Counted from the stretch's first letter, positions 10,101 through 20,882 are shown. The stretch is DNA of 64,000 nt from Halichondria panicea (GCF_963675165.1 NC_087386.1:2234169-2298168), one strand, 5' to 3'. A program made the numbers and translations. Notes: a model not told the origin generated them from the sequence alone.

Positions 10101-13100
10101 GAACGATAGGAAGTGAGTCAAACGATGTTAGCAAACATACCGTACACCTCATATGCATTCAGTTTGTAATAGTCTCATATCCTTACCTAACTCTAGTAGC
10201 TATACTGGTTGCACCTATAGACAACTCATAATGTGTGACCACAAACACACAGTCTAACCCACTCTTGTCTTGTTCACCTTGTCCAGGAGAAGGCTAAGTA
10301 TGAGAGTGAACTGAAGAGTTGTGAGACGGTGAGTGTTGATAGTTGCACTTACTACTCTCGTGGTAAGAGTGGTACACGTAGTCTAGCAGAACGACAATGT
10401 GTGTACATGTACTGTTCATTGTATGATGAATGGTTGCTTTTTGTCTACCTTTTTTTAGGTATGATTTGTAAGTCCACTTTTACTGTTTGTCTGTGTGAGG
10501 TTATACCGTATAGCGGGTAAATATATAATTATGCTCGCCAAGTTTATTTAGGTTGGTGGTTGCTGATTTTTATATTTTGATAATTTGTACATTTGTATCA
10601 GCTGCATGTTCTATTTGGTGGAATTTTTCTTCAGTCGTATATAAATTCTTTACTCCCCCAGAGAAGAGCTGCCCTCCAACAGAGACTGTCTGGTGACATC
10701 ACTGACCAGGACCGGAGACAACTGCAGGGAGAGCTGGTGGAGGTGGAGGGGAAGATCAAGAAGTGTGTCTCAGAGATACAAGAAGATGAGGAGAGTATAC
10801 ATGAAAATTATAAGAGGATTGCTAATATACGAGGACGAGGAGAGGAGAGACTGAGAAAGGAAGGTGAGGGGAGCAAGGAACTTTATAGTACAGTGAGTGT
10901 TGATGCTCATAGTTGCAATCACTCGTACCTATAGCAACTTACATGTAGTGTGTTATTAGTAGACTGTACCTACAGCTGTTGTGAGGTCCTCATACTTTAT
11001 ATAATCGTGTATTGCAAAAGCGTTTGCTCCACCCACAACATTTTCGTTCGCCTATCACATGTGTTGTGTTGCTAGGCAACTGCCCCTGATTGTGCACACT
11101 ACAGTGTACTAGAGCATTGTTCCTGTTACTACTCTACACACTGTGGTGGTATGGATATGGTTTATTGGAATACCAACTTTCAATGATTTGGGTTCGTGAC
11201 GTTGTACTGTGTTACTTAATTATGACAGCATCATGTTAATTCAAGCATAGCACACTCCTGTAGTGATCAGCCACATCATTATTACCCAGTACATGTATTC
11301 CCTGTCATTGGTGGGTCACCCACTTAGCAAGCTTTAAAGGTTTACGATTTAAAGGTGGTTTATGTCAGCTGCTTCATGTCCTTCATTTCCACTGGCACTT
11401 CATTGGCTTCTTACGTATACGCACAGCTGCTGTGTCCAGTTAGATCCATTTTAAAGCAGTTACTGTATATACCGCGAAATTTTCGAGGGGCTATATTTTC
11501 GCTGATTTCATGGGTTAGCAATCCACGAAAATTGTTCTAATTATCTGCTATAACATGCAAAGATTAAAGGCGTGGCTTCTGGTAAGCGGTCAACCCACAA
11601 ACAGTGCAACGAAATGCTTTAGAGGCCATTCCACGAAATATAAGTGCCTCGAAAATTTCGCACTATAAGGTATTATGTACATGTATATACCATACGTATG
11701 TAATCATGTTCTTATCAACTATTTGCTCCACCCACCACCTTTTTAAGCTTGCGTTGCTAGGCAACTGAATGTATTGTACAGTTTAGGCAGACTAGCAATC
11801 ATTTTATGAGCCCGAGGGCGAGTTGCATAAAACATGATGCTATTGTTATGTGTTTTATACCTCACCAAATTATGCTTTAAGGCGACGTGATCGGACTGTA
11901 TGACATTTATACGTACTTGTTGCCTTTATATTGTTTACATGTTTTCCAGACCTCAATGTAATGTTCATTCCATTGTTCATTCCCCCACCCACTCACAACC
12001 ACCATCCTTTTAGTTATGTATTTTGCTTCATATCCATTGGGTTGTGGGGCGTACCCTCTACTGTGCTTACTACATGTGTACTTAATAGTGACATCCATGA
12101 ATGCAAGCATAGCACATTCCTCATGTAATGATCGGTTTAATCACATGCATCATAATTATGGTGACATCATAATAATAGTCCATCTTGTCACCCAGCTCTG
12201 AAGTATTGCATAGTTAACATTCCTAACACCTCATACACACGTCTTGTTTAGAATCGAAGCGGTTGTTTAATGAGGCGATGAAGCACGGACACGTCTTGGT
12301 TAACATTGTCAACATGCTCATGTTTGGACCGGCGGGAACAGGGAAGACCAACCTCAAGTACCTGCTAACCGACAAGCCCCCTCTGCTACAGCGTGACAGC
12401 ACTCCTTGTATGGAAAAGCCAGTACGCATTCGACCCGTGTCCAACACAAAATTCAAGTCAACTGGAAGAGGCTGGGAAGAGATGTCTCAGCCAAAGCTGC
12501 GCAAGCTACTTGCTGAAATCATCACTAAGTTACCAAAAGAAAGCGCCGATCCATCCACCGTATCAAGGGTTGCCGAGAGCTTGAAGAAGATGACCACAAC
12601 CGAGCTAATTTCTGATTCCGATGAGCAAATTTCTGGTTCCAGTTCGAGCCCATTGAGGAGGATCGATTCCGATACACTTTCTGGCTCTGCAAGAAAGTTG
12701 AAGAAAGCCGTTGATGAAGTGATTGCGAGTGTAGTGAGTGGTGTGGCAGAAGAGCTGAAGCCAGCCACACAGGGAACTGACCAACTGTCGAGCAGTGACC
12801 AGCAAGAAGGAGAACTGTTTGATTCCAACTGGGTGTACGTTACCGACTGTGGCGGCCAGCCGCAATTCCACGACATCAGCCCTCTCTTCATCAAGCACAT
12901 TTCGGTGGCGTTGATAGTCCTGCGTTTGATTGACGAACTCTCCAGTTTCCCTTCTGACGAGTACTACAAGGATGGGCAGCTTGTTGGTAGTCCTCGTGCA
13001 TCTCACATGACCCTCGGGGAGACACTTCAGAGTCTCATTCGATCGATTGAGTCCCATACCTCACAAGACAAGAAGCCAAGTATGATCTTTGTGGGCACAT

Positions 13101-15913
13101 TCTTGGATCAACTGGATGAGAGCTCGGATACACTTATCAAGAGGAATCAAGAGATTCTCGACATGCTGCCACCCGATATCAAGAAGCTATTGGTGTACAA
13201 CGATTCTGGATTGAACAATCTTATTTTTGGTCTCAACACAATCAGCCGAGATGACGATTCACTGGCCACTGCCAATAGGATTAGAATTACTGTTGAGGAC
13301 TCTATTCCGCTACAAGTCAAAATGCCCATCTGGTGGTCCTTCTTGGATTCACTTCTCCAGAGTTTATCTGCCAGTCTCGAGCGAGGTGTATTAAGCATTG
13401 GAGAATGTCTCCAATTAGCCACTCGATTTGGTTATTTGCTCAAAGATCTTGAAGCTGCTCTGGTCTTCTTTGACAACGTGTGTATAGCACACTACTATCC
13501 CTCCATTCTCCCCAACACAGTGTTTGTGGATGCCCAGATTCCACTAGACAAGATCACCGAGCTCTCACAGCACGCCATCTTCCTGAGGAATGCTGAAGTC
13601 AAGTCACGCTCTACTCTAAGCACAGGAATGACCAAGGCCGAGTGGAAGAGATTTCGAGATGAGGGCATAGTCACTTTAGGGTTCCTTCGATTCTTTAAAA
13701 AGCATTACGTTGAAGGCATCTTTTCTCCAGAAGATATGCTGTTGATCATGAAAGATCTTCTCGTGATTGCTCCCATTCCACTAGTGGAGTCCACTACCCA
13801 CCAAGCCGAGTTCTTCATGCCATCTCTACTCACATCAATCCCACCTGCTGAGCTAGACAAGATTCGTTCCTCCTTCACAATATCACCCTTCGCTATCTAC
13901 TTTCGTAGTGGGTGTATTCGCTCTGGAGTATTTTGCTGTCTAGTTGTGGACGTGATCAAGAGGTTGGACTGGAAAGTTTTTCTCCCCTCAGGGAAACTAA
14001 TCTGTTTTGCTAAAAATTGTATCCAGCTAAGAATTCCCAAGCACCCGTTTACCGTGGCTCTGATCGACTCCTTCTCGTATATCGAAGTGTACATTGACGT
14101 CCCTTTTCCTTTACGCAATGAAATATGCCCTACGATTCGCAACGAAATTTTAAGCAGCATTAAATTGTCCTGTAAAGCGTTGCATTACAACAACGACACA
14201 CCCGAGACAGGCATCTTTTGCCCATGCAAGAAGAGCACTGGAAGCAAATTGCACCTTGCTGATCTGAGCGAACGGAAGGACTATTGGATATGCTCCCAGG
14301 AGGCACGTGTGTATGGTAAGCTCAGTGACGAACATAGAATCTGGCTGGACAATAGCGAAGGTTCAGGTGAGTATAATAATTATATAGTGTTCAGTAATAT
14401 TGACATTTATGTTTCTCTATGTTAGGTGAACCATCCTCTGTTACGAGAGATGTCACTGAAAGAACAAGTGATGAGCTGCAATACCCCGGTAATAACGTAA
14501 CAGTATATGTAAACATTTGCAGTTTTGGAACTTAACTAGCTAATACATAGTTACTTGATTAGCAGATTATCAAGTAAAATGTGTATCAAATAATTTAAAG
14601 AACGAGTGATCATCAGCCTTGTATGGTAATTGACAAACGTACTACATGAGTGTAACTGCTGTGTCTGCTTTTCCTCAGGTAATTCTGTAATGGAAGATGT
14701 GTGCTTGAAGACGGAAGTACATGTGCATGTTCATGATCAGCGAAATACTTCTAGTAAGCTTTGTTTTGCGTTTTTTGTTTTAATAAATTTTCCCTCCTCA
14801 GACCCTGCAATGGAACATGTGGTCAATAAAACGAGTGATCAACATACCAGTAAGAAAATGTCAATTGGTCAACAAGTTCTTTCGAGTTTGAAAGTTCAAT
14901 TTTTTTCCTGGGTCTAATAATAATGATTTACTTTTTTTTTCAGGTGAATTCTCCTCTGTTACAGTAATGGAAGACGTGTGTAAGAAGACTGGAGTGAGGG
15001 ACCAACAACTAGATCAAGAAATCCCTGAGAGTGACATCATTCTAATCGCGGAGAAATTTCCACACCTGCTGAGCGTGCACAAGGTGGGCAGTACTCTTAT
15101 TCATATACTGTACGTACTTACATAATACAATTATCATTTTTACATTTGGTAATTAGGGATTGAGCATATTGTTCACCTAATCCCTCAATTGTATATATTC
15201 CCTTTGAATTTCCTCTAGAAGGTATTTACAAGGGGAAACCCTCACCAAATGAAACCCTGGTTGATCGTTGGTTTTGTACAGGTTTTGACAATTGACGATC
15301 TGCAACATGTGTACGAGAAACTACACACTGCACATGAAAGTGCCAGCCCTCACTGGTTCAATCTGGGATTGGCTCTAGGTCTCCATCATTCTGTTCTTGC
15401 CATCATCAAGATCCAAAATCATGAAGAGTGTGTGTCTTGCTTGCGTGAAATGTTGGTTAAGCTCCTGAGTACACAACATGTAACATGGAGTCTCCTGTCA
15501 GACGCTCTCAAAAAGCCCACAGTGGATCTCATCAATTTGGCTGATAGCATCACAGGTAACTTTCAATGTTTGCGTATTTTTTTGATTAGCCTGGCTGCAT
15601 GTGGGTCATTTTTAGTGCTTGATATAGACTATCATTATCTTAGCTTTTTTCTTTGCATTCAGCCACAACTCCTAACCTGCTGAATCGACTCAACCTCACC
15701 CCAGCTGACCTTGGTGATGTAACTGATGTCACACGTTGTTATGGCAATCAAGCTGGAGTGGCTCATGCATTGGGAGCGTGGCAAAGTGTGAATCCTTCCA
15801 GAGCTACCTTCAGGGCCTTGGTAGAAATTGCCATAGGACTGAGAAGAGGAGACACTGCTACAGACATTTGTAGATTCATTGTAGAGAATACGAGTGGAAC
15901 TGACCGAAACTGA
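7152..15913 (+). CDS. RD1: Roc-like GTPase with N-terminal coiled coil and C-terminal death-fold domains
   Basis: My exon model joins 19 exons to 3321 nt (1106 residues) in frame: 7152-7217, 7422-7433, seven 3-nt exons and one more 12-nt exon up to 10112, then 10287-10328, 10662-10863, 12252-14366, 14426-14488, 14679-14753, 14802-14849, 14944-15083, 15282-15555 and 15663-15913. Order: amphipathic helix and coiled coil (about 15-118); GTPase with P-loop GPAGTGKTN (about 144-152), DCGGQPQF switch II (about 317) and GTFLDQ in the guanine-specificity position (about 398); a COR-like region; a Ser/Thr-rich linker; then two helical modules from about 933 and 1023. The CLREML...TWSLLSDAL pattern and the final ALVEIAIGL...DICRFIVEN are death-fold-like. 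No leucine-rich repeats or kinase were seen. Role as a cytoplasmic immune or cell-death adaptor is inferred from family resemblance. Confidence 0.85.
7422..10328 (+). other. RD1 microexon array: two 12-nt and seven 3-nt candidate exons
   Basis: Candidate exons in order: 7422-7433 (GVIE), 8370-8372 GCT (A), 8577-8579 TAT (Y), 8828-8830 GAG (E), 9290-9301 (DWIK), 9564-9566 CGC (R), 9831-9833 TGG (W), 9943-9945 AAG (K) and 10110-10112 GAA (E), followed by the 42-nt exon 10287-10328. Each follows a strong AG acceptor (mostly ACAACAG or AACAG) and precedes a GTAAGT or GTGAGN-like donor. All are phase 0. The spliced product keeps Trp, Val/Ile, Tyr and Trp at helix-repeat spacing between DWER of exon 1 and the KYESELK coiled coil. 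Exon status is predicted, not observed. Recursive-splicing sites are the main alternative. Confidence 0.7.
7586..8183. mobile_element. MITE, Mutator-like (9-bp target duplication), in RD1 intron
   Basis: About 600 bp bounded by TAGCCTC... and ...GAGGCTA, with subterminal inverted repeats around GCGCATGCG and flanked by CTCGTAGTA on both sides (7577-7585 and 8184-8192). RD2 has the uninterrupted CTCGTAGTA site with no insert, a natural empty site. The 9-bp duplication suits a Mutator-like transposase. No coding sequence inside. Confidence 0.8.
11463..11671. mobile_element. Short inverted-repeat element in RD1 intron 11
   Basis: The segment starts near ACCGCGAAATTTTCGAGG and ends near CCTCGAAAATTTCGCACT, giving imperfect terminal inverted repeats of about 18 bp. 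A diverged copy occupies the same position in RD3 (about 45140-45350). The rest of the long intron between 10864 and 12251 shows no further gene signal. Confidence 0.55.
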
Positions 15914-16003
15914 TTTATACATAACGTTTTTGTCTGTAATGCTTTGCTTTTCTGCACATTTTTGGTAGTCTCTGTGAGAAATTGAACTGAGCATGTGCAG
16001 TAT

Positions 16004-16090
16004 TAGCCTCGATCCCAGGCCGAGTTTTCGCTAACAACTAGTTGTTTGCCTAACCGTTATAAAAGCGAAAACTCGGCCTGGGATTGAGGC
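16004..16090. repeat. 87-bp inverted repeat with TAGCCTCGATCCCAGGCC end
   Basis: Near-perfect hairpin: the left arm contains CGATCCCAGGCCGAGTTTTC and the right arm GAAAACTCGGCCTGGGATTG. It lies about 90 bp after the RD1 stop. It shares its terminal motif with the 598-bp Mutator-like element, so it may be a minimal relative. RD3 has it at the same place (49717-49803). Confidence 0.8.
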
Positions 16091-16275
16091 GCCCACACAT
16101 TGAAAAAGCCGTCATCACATCGCTAAAAGTCAAAGTGCAGTTAGTAGAATTAAATGAATAATCATGTCTTGAAATATTGAAATCCAACCTTCAAGACAAA
16201 GAGACTCTGTGCTTTGTTTATCTTTCCTCCTACTATGAACAGGTTATAGCTGACAGGGTGAGTTGCAATATGCAA

Positions 16276-16318
16276 GGGGCCTTCCAGACCTTCTCTTGAA
16301 ATGGCTGAATGCATGAAT
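16276..16318 (+). other. Chimeric junction: RD promoter/start remnant fused into EDEM3-1 exon
   Basis: The segment GGCCTTCCAGACCTTCTC followed by TTGAAATGGCTGAAT matches the end of the RD promoter and the first ten coding bases of RD. It runs straight into ATGAATTCACCTCA, the middle of EDEM3 exon 7. The shared ATG/GAAT bases at the join suggest a microhomology-mediated junction. Confidence 0.75.
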
Positions 16319-16381
16319 TCACCTCATTGAATGACTAGATCTTTCATGGACTCACTTCTGGCGTTCTGGCCTGGTCTACAG

Positions 16382-16427
<46 letters not shown>

Positions 16428-16433
16428 ACATGC
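16382..16433. repeat. (CA)n microsatellite after EDEM3-1 exon 7
   Basis: Pure CA run starting at the donor of the exon. The same site holds a CA tract in EDEM3-3 (52069-52140), and in EDEM3-2 it has been invaded by a 1.9-kb repeat pair. Confidence 0.95.
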
Positions 16434-16984
16434 ACTGACTAAGAGAAACCACTAGCTCCCTTTTAGGGGCCGTAACTTGTGTCCAATTTATTTGTAGCTC
16501 TTTGATAAAGGTACCACAAAATGGTAGACTGAGATCAACAATTGTTTTTCGTGCCGTAGTTTTCTGTTTTGCCTTAATATCTCTGAACCTCTCTAGAACA
16601 GTTTGACATAGAAAAGTACTTCTTAGAGGCGTCCGTCTATTGTAGTCTGCAGTATACATTTTTGTATATACTGTACTTACCTAACCTTCATGTTTAAAAT
16701 GACGAGGTTTGTTGTATCTATCTCCAGGTTCTGTGGGGTGATGTAGACACAGCTATACATATTCATGACATGCTTTATCATGTGATGGAGAGACACAACT
16801 TCCTACCCGAGGCATTCACTCATGACTTCAGGGTCCACTGGGGAAACCATCCTCTCAGGCCTGAGTTCATTGAGAGCACTTACTTCCTCTACAAGGTACA
16901 CCGTCATGTGTGTGTGGGGTGTGTGGGTGTTTGTGTGTGGGGGGATGGGGGTGGGTGGGTGTGTGTGTGTGGGGTGGGTGGGGG

Positions 16985-17640
16985 TCCACGGAATTCAAGT
17001 TATGGCAGCTGAAAAGAATAATTAAATTGAGGGGGGGGAGAGTTGCAGTTAATTTCAACAGCTATTAACTTTAGTACCGTTGATCGAATCTCCAAAATTT
17101 TGTGATTTTCGGAAAGCTTAGAAAATTTCCTTTCAAATGATATATTTCAATCCAAAATTTTGTCGGAGCCATAATTTGTCATTTTTCGGCCTTGGACCTC
17201 ATGGTATCGCCTAATTGGCAAATACTTTTATCATTCAAATAAGAATTTTGATGATGCTATTTGAAAGGTGTGTTTATATTATCGTTGAAATTAGATCCAC
17301 GGAATTCAAGTTATGGCAGCTGAAAAGAATAATTAAATTGAGGGGGGGGGGGGGAGTTGCAGTTAAGTTCAACAGCTATTAACTTTAGTACCGTTGATCG
17401 AATCTCCAAAATTTTGTGATTTTCGGAAAGCTTAGAAAATTTCCTTTCAAATGATGTATTTCAATCCAAAATTTCGTTGGGGCCATAATTTGTCATTTTT
17501 CGGCCTTGGACCATGGGCATTCATGGTATCGCCAAATTGGCAAATACTTTTATCGTTCAAATAAGAATTTTGATGATGCTATTTGAAAGGTGTGTTTCTA
17601 AGCTTTCAGAAAATTATATTATCGTTGAAATTGGATCCAC
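16985..17640. repeat. Intronic satellite, about 2 units of roughly 320 bp (EDEM3-1)
   Basis: Tandem units begin at CCACGGAATTCAAGTTATGG (16986 and 17297; a partial one at 17636). Each contains a G run, GTACCGTTGATCGAATCTCC, TTTCGGCCTTGGACC and TTTTGATGATGCTATTTGAA. No reading frame is conserved. Confidence 0.9.
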
Positions 17641-17703
17641 AGAATTCAAGTTATGGCAGCTGATAAATTGAGGGGGGGGGGAGAGTTGCAGTTAATTTTA
17701 ATT

Positions 17704-17880
17704 TGGGGGTGGATGTGTGTGTGTGGGGTGGGGGTGGGTGTGTGTGTGTGGGATGGGTGGGGGTGGGGGTGTGTGTGTGTGGGGGGGTGGGAGTGGGTGT
17801 GTGGGGTGGGTGTGTGGGGGGTGGGGGTGGGTGTGGGGGGGTGGGGGTGGGTGTGTGTGTGTGTGAGGGTGGGGGAGTGT
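17704..17880. repeat. GT/GGGT low-complexity tract
   Basis: Dense GTGTG and GGGTGGG runs following the satellite in the EDEM3-1 intron. One strand is very G-rich and could form G-quadruplexes. Shorter versions lie at about 35605-35665 and 53080-53145. Confidence 0.9.
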
Positions 17881-19148
17881 GTTTACTCTATGCATTAGCT
17901 GTACATGTATATATCACTTTCTGTTGTTTCGAAGAAAGCATCTCAGTAATTGGAATATTTCTGTAAGTACTGTAATCAACCCCTAGCGTGTGATGCTACT
18001 GCTCTACTCTACTCTCTGTATTATTTTGATGGCTAAGTAGTTAATGAACGATTATGTTGTGTTGCTACTGCAGGCGACTGGAGATCCATACTACCTGGAC
18101 GTGGGTCGATCAGTGGTGAACAACTTGAACAAGTACGCCAGAGTGAGGTGTGGCTTCGCTGCCATCAAGGACCTCAGGACCAACGCTCACGAGGACAGGT
18201 AAGTCAGGGGAACCATGTGTCTGTGTATCTACTAATAGTTAGAATTTAGTTCCCCATGTAGATCTCGCAAAAACCTATATCAGTACTTGTATGACATCAC
18301 TATCCTTACCAGAATGTAAAGGTTAGATCGTAAAGTCTTAATAAACTCATTCACAAAGGGTTTAATATTCTAGTAGTACGATATCATTTCATTGGCAATC
18401 TTCGATACTGTATAGAATGGACTCCTTCGTACTGGGGCTGAGACGTTCAAGTATCTGTTCTTGTTGTTTGCTGACGAGGGGGACAGTCCCTTGAACATGG
18501 ATGACTTTGTGTTCACGACTGAGGCCCACCTTTTTCCCCTCTCCCTCGCCAGTGCTAACACCACCCTCAATAGAGTCGTCCAAGAGGCAGTGAGTGGGTA
18601 CAATACATACACAGTGTAGCGGCTATGCTACTTCAGTATGCATTTTTTAGGTGCAGCTGCACATTGTAGGGGGGGGGGGGGGGGTAAGGCAGCTCTTTTA
18701 TAGAGAGTACCTTCTTTTGAATGAGGTTATGGTAGCCTGGCTGTGTGTGAGTGTGTCATGTGATGTTCTCTCTCTGTGTAGTTGCTGGTGAAGAACACAG
18801 ACCTGGTGAATATGAGCACTGTCACTGTCACCACTAGCGGACCAGACTCTTCCGGGAAGGCAGCAAAGAACAAACCAGTCGCTGACAGCTTCACTAAAGG
18901 TTCACTGAAACACACACTAGACACCATGTACAGTAGTAGCCAATAATCCCGTCTAGTCAGCACAGTTGTAGTTGTTTATAATTATACACCCCCTCACATC
19001 CACACACCACCCCCTCACATCCACACACACCACACACCATGAATTAAGTAGCTACTGTATTTGTCTGGAGATGGTTTCCAAACTTGTACACCTCCATCAC
19101 TAACCCCCCCCCTCACACACGCACACACGCACACACACACACACACAG

Positions 19149-19628
19149 GCGTCTCCTGTTCACTGACGAGAGTGTCCTCCCTCACGAGGTGGGTAAAGGA
19201 GAGGCTGCTGTCAAATGGTATAAGAGACAAAGCAAGGGCAAACTCCACCCACTCAATCAGAGGTGGATTATAACGAGCAGGGGCCCACTCATGATGTGTG
19301 TAGTTCATGGTTCATCGAGCCAGTACAGTGGATGGAAAGCTCTCTACTGGGCAAAGTGGAGGGGAAGGTGAGGCTGCTACTTGTGCATTAGCTAAAATAG
19401 ATACATATCTTGAAAGCTCGTAATTTGTGTTCTGATTGTCCAATTTCAAACTAATTGATGCATTCAAGAGCTCTCAGAATTACCTTTCCAGTGTTGTGCT
19501 TAGATACATGTACTATTTTGTGATAAGTTAAAATCCAATTTTAACAAAGACTACATGTATATACCCTTGCGTTATTTTCTAGAATTCAACTGTTTAGCTC
19601 GTAGAATTTGCTATATATTCTTCATAAT

Positions 19629-19700
<72 letters not shown>

Positions 19701-19863
19701 GCAGATTCTGTGTCTTTAGTGCTCGGCTCGTCTGGGGTCATTCAACTGGTCAGGTGATCAGTGCTCGTGTGGGCAGTGGGTCACGCCCTCCTTCCAGATA
19801 CACAAGGCACGAATGGACGAAACCAGAACACTCACTAGGAGAAAAGTGGACAAAACTGTATAG
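19149..19863 (+). pseudogene. DUSP12: DUSP12 3' fragment B
   Basis: Copies of the last two DUSP12 exons (19149-19367 and 19705-19863), encoding the zinc-binding C-terminus. Two lesions are visible. TATAAGAGACAAAGC lacks one base against TATAAGAGGACAAAGC of the complete gene, and the last exon reads CTT TAG where the complete gene has CTC AAG. No upstream phosphatase exons exist here; the fragment begins just inside the preceding intron near 19085. It follows the EDEM3-1 stop by about 200 bp. Confidence 0.88.
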
Positions 19864-20427
19864 CTGGCAAATTACTGAATTATTGTCCAAATTCATATTA
19901 ATTTTTTCGATCATTTGAAGGTTTATTCAATAAATGATGTCATACTAATTCAATGTACCATGTACTGCATGTACAAATAATAGCATAAGAAGCGTCAATT
20001 ATTATTCACTGCAAATTCAATTTTTCGATCATTAATTTGATAGATTATTGATTGGAGAATATGAATGATACCATACAGTACTGCATGTACATAGCATAAA
20101 TTATATTAGCAACTAATAAACAAAATAATGGTCATAACAATTTGTCTGTTGTTTGGATAGTCCTCAAACTTGTGTCTATAGCAAACGTGAGTCTGCTTGG
20201 CAGTGACAGCCGCCGTACTGTGGCTTGTTCTTGGCTGCTCTGAGTTGTGCAAGGATGACGTGACATCGGTACTGATGTGTGTAGGCCCAGAGGAACAACA
20301 GAGTGGCTACAATCAGGCCAGCAAGGGGTGAGTCTGCAATGAAACATTCATCAAGGCTGACATTCAAATAGAGACTCCTAAACAAGAATTAACAACCCAC
20401 ACACAAGTCAACAATTACACAGTAGTA

Positions 20428-20638
20428 CCAAGGGCGTATAAAAGAAGAGAGGGCATGCAACTCCTATATGAGCAGAGTTCAAACGTGTGCATGACAGTGC
20501 ATGAAATGCTAAAAATAGAAATTTCTATTTTTAGCACTTCATGCAAATGCACACATTCCTCCGCCCACGTTTGAACTCTGCTAGCTACGTGTACTGATAG
20601 TGGAGTTGCATGCCCTCTCTTCTTTTATACGCCCTTGG
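20428..20638. mobile_element. Long-palindrome (foldback) MITE in SRD5A3-B intron
   Basis: Almost the whole 211 bp is an inverted repeat: CCAAGGGCGTATAAAAGAAG at the left and its complement at the right, meeting at AAAATAGAAATTTCTATTTT. It is absent from copy A at the same intron position (around 4960) and present in copies C (38133-38345) and D. GTAC-containing flanks are repeated on both sides. Confidence 0.85.
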
Positions 20639-20690
20639 TAGTACACTTACAATTAATACTTAATCAAGGTATGTACAATTACTAGACTGA

Positions 20691-20882
20691 ATACCGTACA
20701 GAGGTGGGTAATTTTCGTGGGGCAAAATATTTGTGGTGTTCGTGGTTGGACCTCTAACCACGAATGAAGCGACTTTGCCTACCGTTACCTGCTCCAACCA
20801 CGAAAATATTACCCACGAAATGTCTCAATATTGCTGAACAACAAATATTTTGTCCCCCGAAAAATACCCGCTATACGGTATA
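20691..20882. mobile_element. MITE with ATACCGTA / TACGGTAT ends
   Basis: A 190-bp element with terminal inverted repeats containing ACCCGCTATACGGTAT and a subterminal CGTGG/CCACG palindrome. Present in SRD5A3-B and D (56647-56838), absent from A. Related solo ends (CGTATAGCGGGTAA) occur at 10506, 27743, 43558 and 61187. Confidence 0.75.

Larger units (their letters stand above)
16310..18946 (+). pseudogene. EDEM3: EDEM3-like alpha-mannosidase, 3' half (EDEM3-1)
   Basis: Remnant of a GH47 ER degradation-enhancing mannosidase. It starts inside exon 7 (to 16381) and keeps exons 16728-16895 ([48 protein letters not shown]), 18074-18198 ([27 protein letters not shown]), 18416-18589 and 18782-18946 (TAA). 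Lesions: no 5' half; in the exon 7 remnant CAT is followed by TGA where the other copies have CGA; and exon 18416-18589 has two extra G in CTGGGGCTG versus CTGGCTG in the other copies, shifting the frame. A product is unlikely. It directly follows RD1 and precedes the DUSP12-B fragment. Confidence 0.8.

Noticed and set aside
7422..10112. Treating the AG-NNN-GT sites purely as recursive-splicing points
   Set aside because: Kept as an alternative only. Classic recursive sites have no retained bases, and here the three bases vary between paralogs while flanks do not, and their inclusion gives a sensible helix.
12487..13057. Long minus-strand open frames opposite the RD1 GTPase exon (also 46185-46755 and 63462-63996)
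   Set aside because: They mirror a well-supported plus-strand coding exon with P-loop and switch motifs, and have no recognisable domains. They persist only because the exon itself is conserved.
17653..17966. Cys/Val/Gly- and His/Pro/Thr-rich open frames over GT/CA tracts
   Set aside because: Pure translations of microsatellite DNA within introns.
19061..19371. Open frames across DUSP12 fragment B as a short functional protein
   Set aside because: They follow the shifted frame after a one-base loss. The true frame is broken and a TAG lies in the last exon.
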